6,646 nt of DNA from an uncultured Acidaminococcus sp. GTDB lineage: Bacteria; Bacillota; Negativicutes; Acidaminococcales; Acidaminococcaceae. A model generated the notes under the pieces. The model saw nothing but the letters and a program-made list of their open reading frames with translations, did not search any database and was not told where the DNA came from. Position 1 is the first letter of the stretch, and each line of letters begins with the position of its first letter. Positions 4,137-6,646 of this stretch are shown here, piece after piece. A program made the translations under genes and the position numbers. The DNA lies in contig CAAGJR010000144.1 in assembly GCA_900770265.1 (NCBI GenBank), forward strand, positions 1 through 6,646, given 5' to 3'.

Positions 4137-4171
4137 CTAATCACTAACCACTAGCCACTAGCCACTAAGCA
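4137..4171 (+). repeat. Heptamer tandem repeat tract 4
   Basis: Five in-phase units, CTAATCA, CTAACCA, CTAGCCA, CTAGCCA and CTAAGCA, make this the longest tract in the window. Its last unit merges with the outer arm of the permease terminator. Confidence 0.8.
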
Positions 4172-4204
4172 AAAAACCACCGCATTTGCGGTGGCTTTTT
4201 GCTT
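4167..4204 (-). terminator. Intrinsic terminator of the permease gene
   Basis: The inner stem CCACCGCA-tt-TGCGGTGG is extended, after one mismatch, by AAGCAAAAA/TTTTTGCTT. The minus-strand transcript ends in a six-T run. It starts one base beyond the permease stop codon. Confidence 0.88.
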
Positions 4205-4205
4205 A

Positions 4206-5648
4206 TCATGCTCTTTCTTTTTTCGCCAGTTCCGGCAGGATGAACCCGATGCCGATCAGCACCAGCGGGGTGATGATGTTCATGGCGAACTGGAAGTACC
4301 AGGTGTCGGTACCGCTCTGCACGCCTCTGGGGAACATGCCCATGATGCAGGCGAACGCGGTGAACGCGAAGCACCAGAACCCGGCCAGCATGCCCAGGCC
4401 CTTGTTCTTTACGAAATGGTATTCGGAAACGTATTTATCGGCATGTTTCTTCAGCATCATGTAGGCGAAGAATACCCACAGGTACCGCAGGGGCATGCAC
4501 ACAGCGTTCAGACGGATCAGCCAGTTGTACAGGCTGGTCATATCGCCGATACCCAGGGCGGGCACGATCAGCAGGATGGAAACCAGGATGGCGGTCAGTT
4601 TGTAACCGGTCACCGGCACGCCCTTGCTGTTCATCTTGGTGAACACTTTGGGAACGAATTCAGGGTCAACGTCGGCCAGCAGGATCTTGATGGGGGCGTC
4701 GATGGAAATGGCCAGGGTAGCGGCCTGTCCCAGACCGGTGCAGATGGCGTAGATGACCACGAACGTGCTGCCGATGCCGTAATATTCACCCAGCTTGGCG
4801 AAGCTGTAGTAGGCACCGTTCATCATCAGGTCCTTGGGGATGTTATTGGGGTCGAACATCAGGCCCATGGCGAAGGTCCCCAGCAGAGCGGTGATGGCCA
4901 CCATGGCAGCCATGAAGATCATGGATTTCGGATATTCGGAAGCGGGGTGCTTCAGGTTGTTGACGTACGGGCTCAGCCGTTCGCAGCCGCCCACGGCGAA
5001 GACCAAAATGCCCAGGGTGGTCATGTAGTCGAAGTCGAACGTGGGCATCAGCGTATCCCAGTTCAGGCTGTAGGTGAACGTCTTGGCAGAGGTCAGATGG
5101 GGCGCAGCCAGGGCCAGCAGGATGTACAGGATGCTCATGACGAACATGAAGGAGCCGGCCAGGGCACCGATCCGTTTCAGGGCGCCCACACCCTTGGAGG
5201 CGTACCACAGGAAGAAGAAGAAAATCACGAGAGCGATCAGCTGCAGTACCAGGGGGGACATCAGCTTGGTCAGGGTGCCGTTCTGCAGCACGGCCCAACC
5301 GAAGGCGATGACCATGTTCTGGGGTTTCTGGGCCAGGTAGGGCATGTGCACGATCCAGTAGGTCCAGCCGGCGAAGTAGGCCAGTTTGGCACCGCTGGTG
5401 GAACGGATCCAGGAGGACACGCCGCCTTTACTGTCTTTGAAGGTAGAGCCCATTTCCCCGACCATCAGTACATAGGGGATGAAATAGAGCGCGAACATCA
5501 GGATCCAGGACACGACGGCCTTCAGACCCTGGTTGGCGTACCCGTTGACGATGTTGCCGAAACCCCATACAGAGGTAAAGGTCATCAATCCCAGGGCAGG
5601 CCAGGTAAGAACTTTGTTGCTTCCATTGGATGAGTTTTTGTTGTCCAT
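4206..5648 (-). CDS. APC-superfamily amino-acid permease/antiporter (GadC/YjeM-like), 480 aa
   Basis: An integral membrane amino-acid transporter with about 12 hydrophobic helices. Family marks are the TM1 stretch LMTFTSVWGFGN (21-32), GEMGSTFKDSKGGVSSWI (64-81, the APC loop after TM2), the TM6 motif FAVGGCERLSPYVNN (217-231) with conserved GG-E, followed by KHPASEYPKS (233-242), and SIDAPIKILLADVDPE (315-330). These place it near the glutamate:GABA antiporter group, which includes E. coli YjeM and GadC. The substrate cannot be read from the sequence; exchange of an amino acid for its catabolic product is a reasonable guess. AAAAGGAGG (5666-5658) lies nine bases before ATG 5648, so I prefer this start; an ATG at 5720 would put the promoter inside the gene. 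It is divergent from the M18 peptidase gene. GadC's long inhibitory C-terminal plug is not evident: the protein ends soon after the last helix (LPELAKKERA). Confidence 0.92.
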   Translation of the reverse strand: MDNKNSSNGSNKVLTWPALGLMTFTSVWGFGNIVNGYANQGLKAVVSWILMFALYFIPYVLMVGEMGSTFKDSKGGVSSWIRSTSGAKLAYFAGWTYWIVHMPYLAQKPQNMVIAFGWAVLQNGTLTKLMSPLVLQLIALVIFFFFLWYASKGVGALKRIGALAGSFMFVMSILYILLALAAPHLTSAKTFTYSLNWDTLMPTFDFDYMTTLGILVFAVGGCERLSPYVNNLKHPASEYPKSMIFMAAMVAITALLGTFAMGLMFDPNNIPKDLMMNGAYYSFAKLGEYYGIGSTFVVIYAICTGLGQAATLAISIDAPIKILLADVDPEFVPKVFTKMNSKGVPVTGYKLTAILVSILLIVPALGIGDMTSLYNWLIRLNAVCMPLRYLWVFFAYMMLKKHADKYVSEYHFVKNKGLGMLAGFWCFAFTAFACIMGMFPRGVQSGTDTWYFQFAMNIITPLVLIGIGFILPELAKKERA

Positions 5649-5679
5649 GTGGAAAAGCCTCCTTTTACAAGATGTAAAT

Positions 5680-5709
5680 ATTATAACATAGACACTAACT
5701 ACCTGACTA
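5680..5709 (-). promoter_or_regulatory. Promoter of the permease gene
   Basis: On the minus strand TAGTCA (5709-5704) and a perfect TATAAT (5685-5680) are 18 bases apart, with TGT before the -10. The leader would be about 25 bases. The -35 is weak, so the extended -10 or an activator probably matters. Confidence 0.65.
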
Positions 5710-5713
5710 GTTA
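5696..5713. promoter_or_regulatory. Inverted repeat in the divergent promoter region, possible operator
   Basis: TAACTA-cctgac-TAGTTA is a perfect 6-6-6 inverted repeat that covers the permease -35 and lies 15 bases before the peptidase -35. It could let one regulator control both genes. The short arms mean chance is not excluded. Confidence 0.35.
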
Positions 5714-5727
5714 ATTGCATAAACTTT

Positions 5728-5756
5728 TTGAACTATTTTGTTTCTTATGGTACAAT
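5728..5756 (+). promoter_or_regulatory. Promoter of the M18 aminopeptidase gene
   Basis: TTGAAC (5728-5733, five of six counting C at position 6 as the only mismatch pair) and TACAAT (5751-5756, five of six) are 17 bases apart, with TGG before the -10. The start near 5763 gives a leader of about 15 bases. This is the best-formed promoter in the window. Confidence 0.75.
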
Positions 5757-5777
5757 GAAAGCCATGGAGGTGTCATT

Positions 5778-6646
5778 ATGAATCAAACGACAAAAGATTT
5801 GCTGAACCTGATCCAAAACAGTACGTCCCCGTACCATACGGTGGCCACCAGCCGGAAGCTGCTGCTGGAAAACGGCTTCACCGAACTGAAGCTGGGCGCC
5901 GACTGGGCCCTGGCTCCTGAAAGCAAGTATTTCGTAACGGTATTCGACTCTTCTCTGTTCGCATTCCGCACGGGCAAGGCGGGCAGCCGCGGCCTGAAAG
6001 TGGCAGCGGCCCACACGGATTTCCCCTGCTTCCGGCTGAAACCGGCGGCGGAAGTGAACACCCAGGGCTACGGCACCCTGAACGTGGAAGGCTACGGCGG
6101 CATGATCGTGTCCACCTGGATGGACCGTCCCCTGTCCCTGGCCGGTAAAGTGGTCACCCGCACGGCGGATCCCTTCAAACCGGAAACCCACCTGGTGGAC
6201 TTCAAGAAACCGCTGCTCACCATGGCAAGCCTGGCCATCCACATGAACCGGGAAGTGAACGATGGGTATAAATGGAACAAGCAGAAGGATGTGCTGCCTC
6301 TGGCCACCATGCTGGGGCAGGACAGCAAGGACAAGACGTTCTTCCAGAAATTCCTGGCCCAGGAACTGGGCGTAAAGGCGGAAGACATCCTGTCCTTTGA
6401 ACTGAGCACGTACCCTGTAGAACCGGGCTGCACCTTCGGGCTGAAGGATGAATTCATCTCCTGCGGCCGGCTGGACAACCTGACTTCCGTCATGGGCTGC
6501 CTGAAGGGCATCATGGACACCACGGATACGGAAGGCCTGAAGGTTGCCTGCCTGTTCGACAACGAGGAAGTGGGCAGCAACACGAAACAGGGCGCCGACA
6601 GCCTGGTGCTGAACAACCTGCTGCACCGGATCTACGGCAAGCTGGG
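5778..6646 (+). CDS. M18-family metallo-aminopeptidase, N-terminal 289 residues (cut by window end)
   Basis: Cytoplasmic zinc aminopeptidase of family M18 (aspartyl aminopeptidase/ApeB type), which removes N-terminal residues, often acidic ones, from peptides. The frame is open to the last base, so the 3' end is missing because of the window, not a mutation; the family is usually about 430 aa. Visible marks are the AAAHTDFPCF segment with zinc ligand H79 and D81, STWMDRPLSLAGKV (112-125, conserved in M18), RLDN with bridging D233, and LFDNEEVGS with catalytic base E263 and zinc ligand E264. The remaining two metal ligands of the family (an Asp and the C-terminal His) would lie beyond the window. 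GGAGG (5766-5770) is seven bases before ATG 5778. It is divergent from the amino-acid permease, which fits peptide use and amino-acid exchange. Specificity for Asp/Glu cannot be confirmed from this part. Confidence 0.93.
   Translation, partial: MNQTTKDLLNLIQNSTSPYHTVATSRKLLLENGFTELKLGADWALAPESKYFVTVFDSSLFAFRTGKAGSRGLKVAAAHTDFPCFRLKPAAEVNTQGYGTLNVEGYGGMIVSTWMDRPLSLAGKVVTRTADPFKPETHLVDFKKPLLTMASLAIHMNREVNDGYKWNKQKDVLPLATMLGQDSKDKTFFQKFLAQELGVKAEDILSFELSTYPVEPGCTFGLKDEFISCGRLDNLTSVMGCLKGIMDTTDTEGLKVACLFDNEEVGSNTKQGADSLVLNNLLHRIYGKL

Larger units (their letters stand above)
3619..4205. other. 587-base repeat island between two minus-strand genes
   Basis: It holds a tandem pair of 129-bp units, a composite long-loop repeat, a stable hairpin, a short hairpin, heptamer tract 4 and the permease terminator. 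The nitroreductase promoter must lie within its first part but is not recognisable. No gene is supported. Confidence 0.7.

Noticed and set aside
264..4171. Heptamer tracts as iterons of a replication origin
   Set aside because: The four tracts are scattered next to different genes with only 3-5 units each, with no dnaA/rep gene or AT-rich unwinding region beside them.
4191..5633. Long plus-strand open frame of 480 codons opposite the permease
   Set aside because: It mirrors the permease in antisense, is rich in His/Gln/Gly as expected for the complement of a hydrophobic protein, and has no ribosome site.
5649..5720. 24-codon N-terminal extension of the permease to ATG 5720
   Set aside because: It would include the TATAAT and ribosome site, and the extension has no family counterpart; ATG 5648 has AAAAGGAGG nine bases upstream.
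5778..6646. Truncated or broken M18 pseudogene
   Set aside because: The frame is intact to the last base and ends only because the window does; all expected motifs up to that point are present.

Overview
The window looks like chromosomal DNA of a Gram-positive-type anaerobe, most plausibly a Negativicutes member such as Acidaminococcus. This is inferred from strong AAGGAGG ribosome sites, a moderately GC-rich base composition, an amino-acid/peptide gene pair and dense families of short palindromic repeats; the taxon cannot be proven from the window alone. No plasmid, phage or transposase gene is visible. Only about 60% of the window is coding, and the long gaps between genes are packed with repeats.

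Layout, left to right. Positions 1-321 are intergenic and carry palindromic repeats and a heptamer tract. Positions 322-590 form a compact candidate type I toxin-antitoxin module: a 21-codon hydrophobic peptide gene on the minus strand (498-433), its own promoter (590-561), and a convergent short plus-strand RNA (promoter 322-350) that ends at a terminator overlapping the end of the peptide gene. Positions 591-990 are repeats followed by an extended -10 promoter. An unrecognised acidic protein follows at 991-1434 (+), a repeat island with an unusually structured 150-base element at 1435-1997, an unrecognised secreted protein at 1998-2699 (+), and another repeat island at 2700-3105.

A nitroreductase-family flavoprotein is encoded at 3618-3106 (-). 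It is followed by a third repeat island (3619-4205) that contains an exact-period 129-bp tandem duplication. An APC-family amino-acid permease (5648-4206, -) is transcribed divergently from an M18 metallo-aminopeptidase (5778 onward, +, cut by the window edge). The last two share a 129-base divergent promoter region with well-formed -10/-35 elements and a small inverted repeat. Peptide trimming in the cytoplasm and amino-acid exchange at the membrane fit an amino-acid-fermenting lifestyle.

The most interesting items are the candidate type I toxin-antitoxin locus; the hairpin repeat family, whose nine-base arms differ between copies but stay paired; and a composite cassette (long-loop hairpin, terminator, short hairpin, heptamer tract) that appears twice in the same order just downstream of two minus-strand genes.
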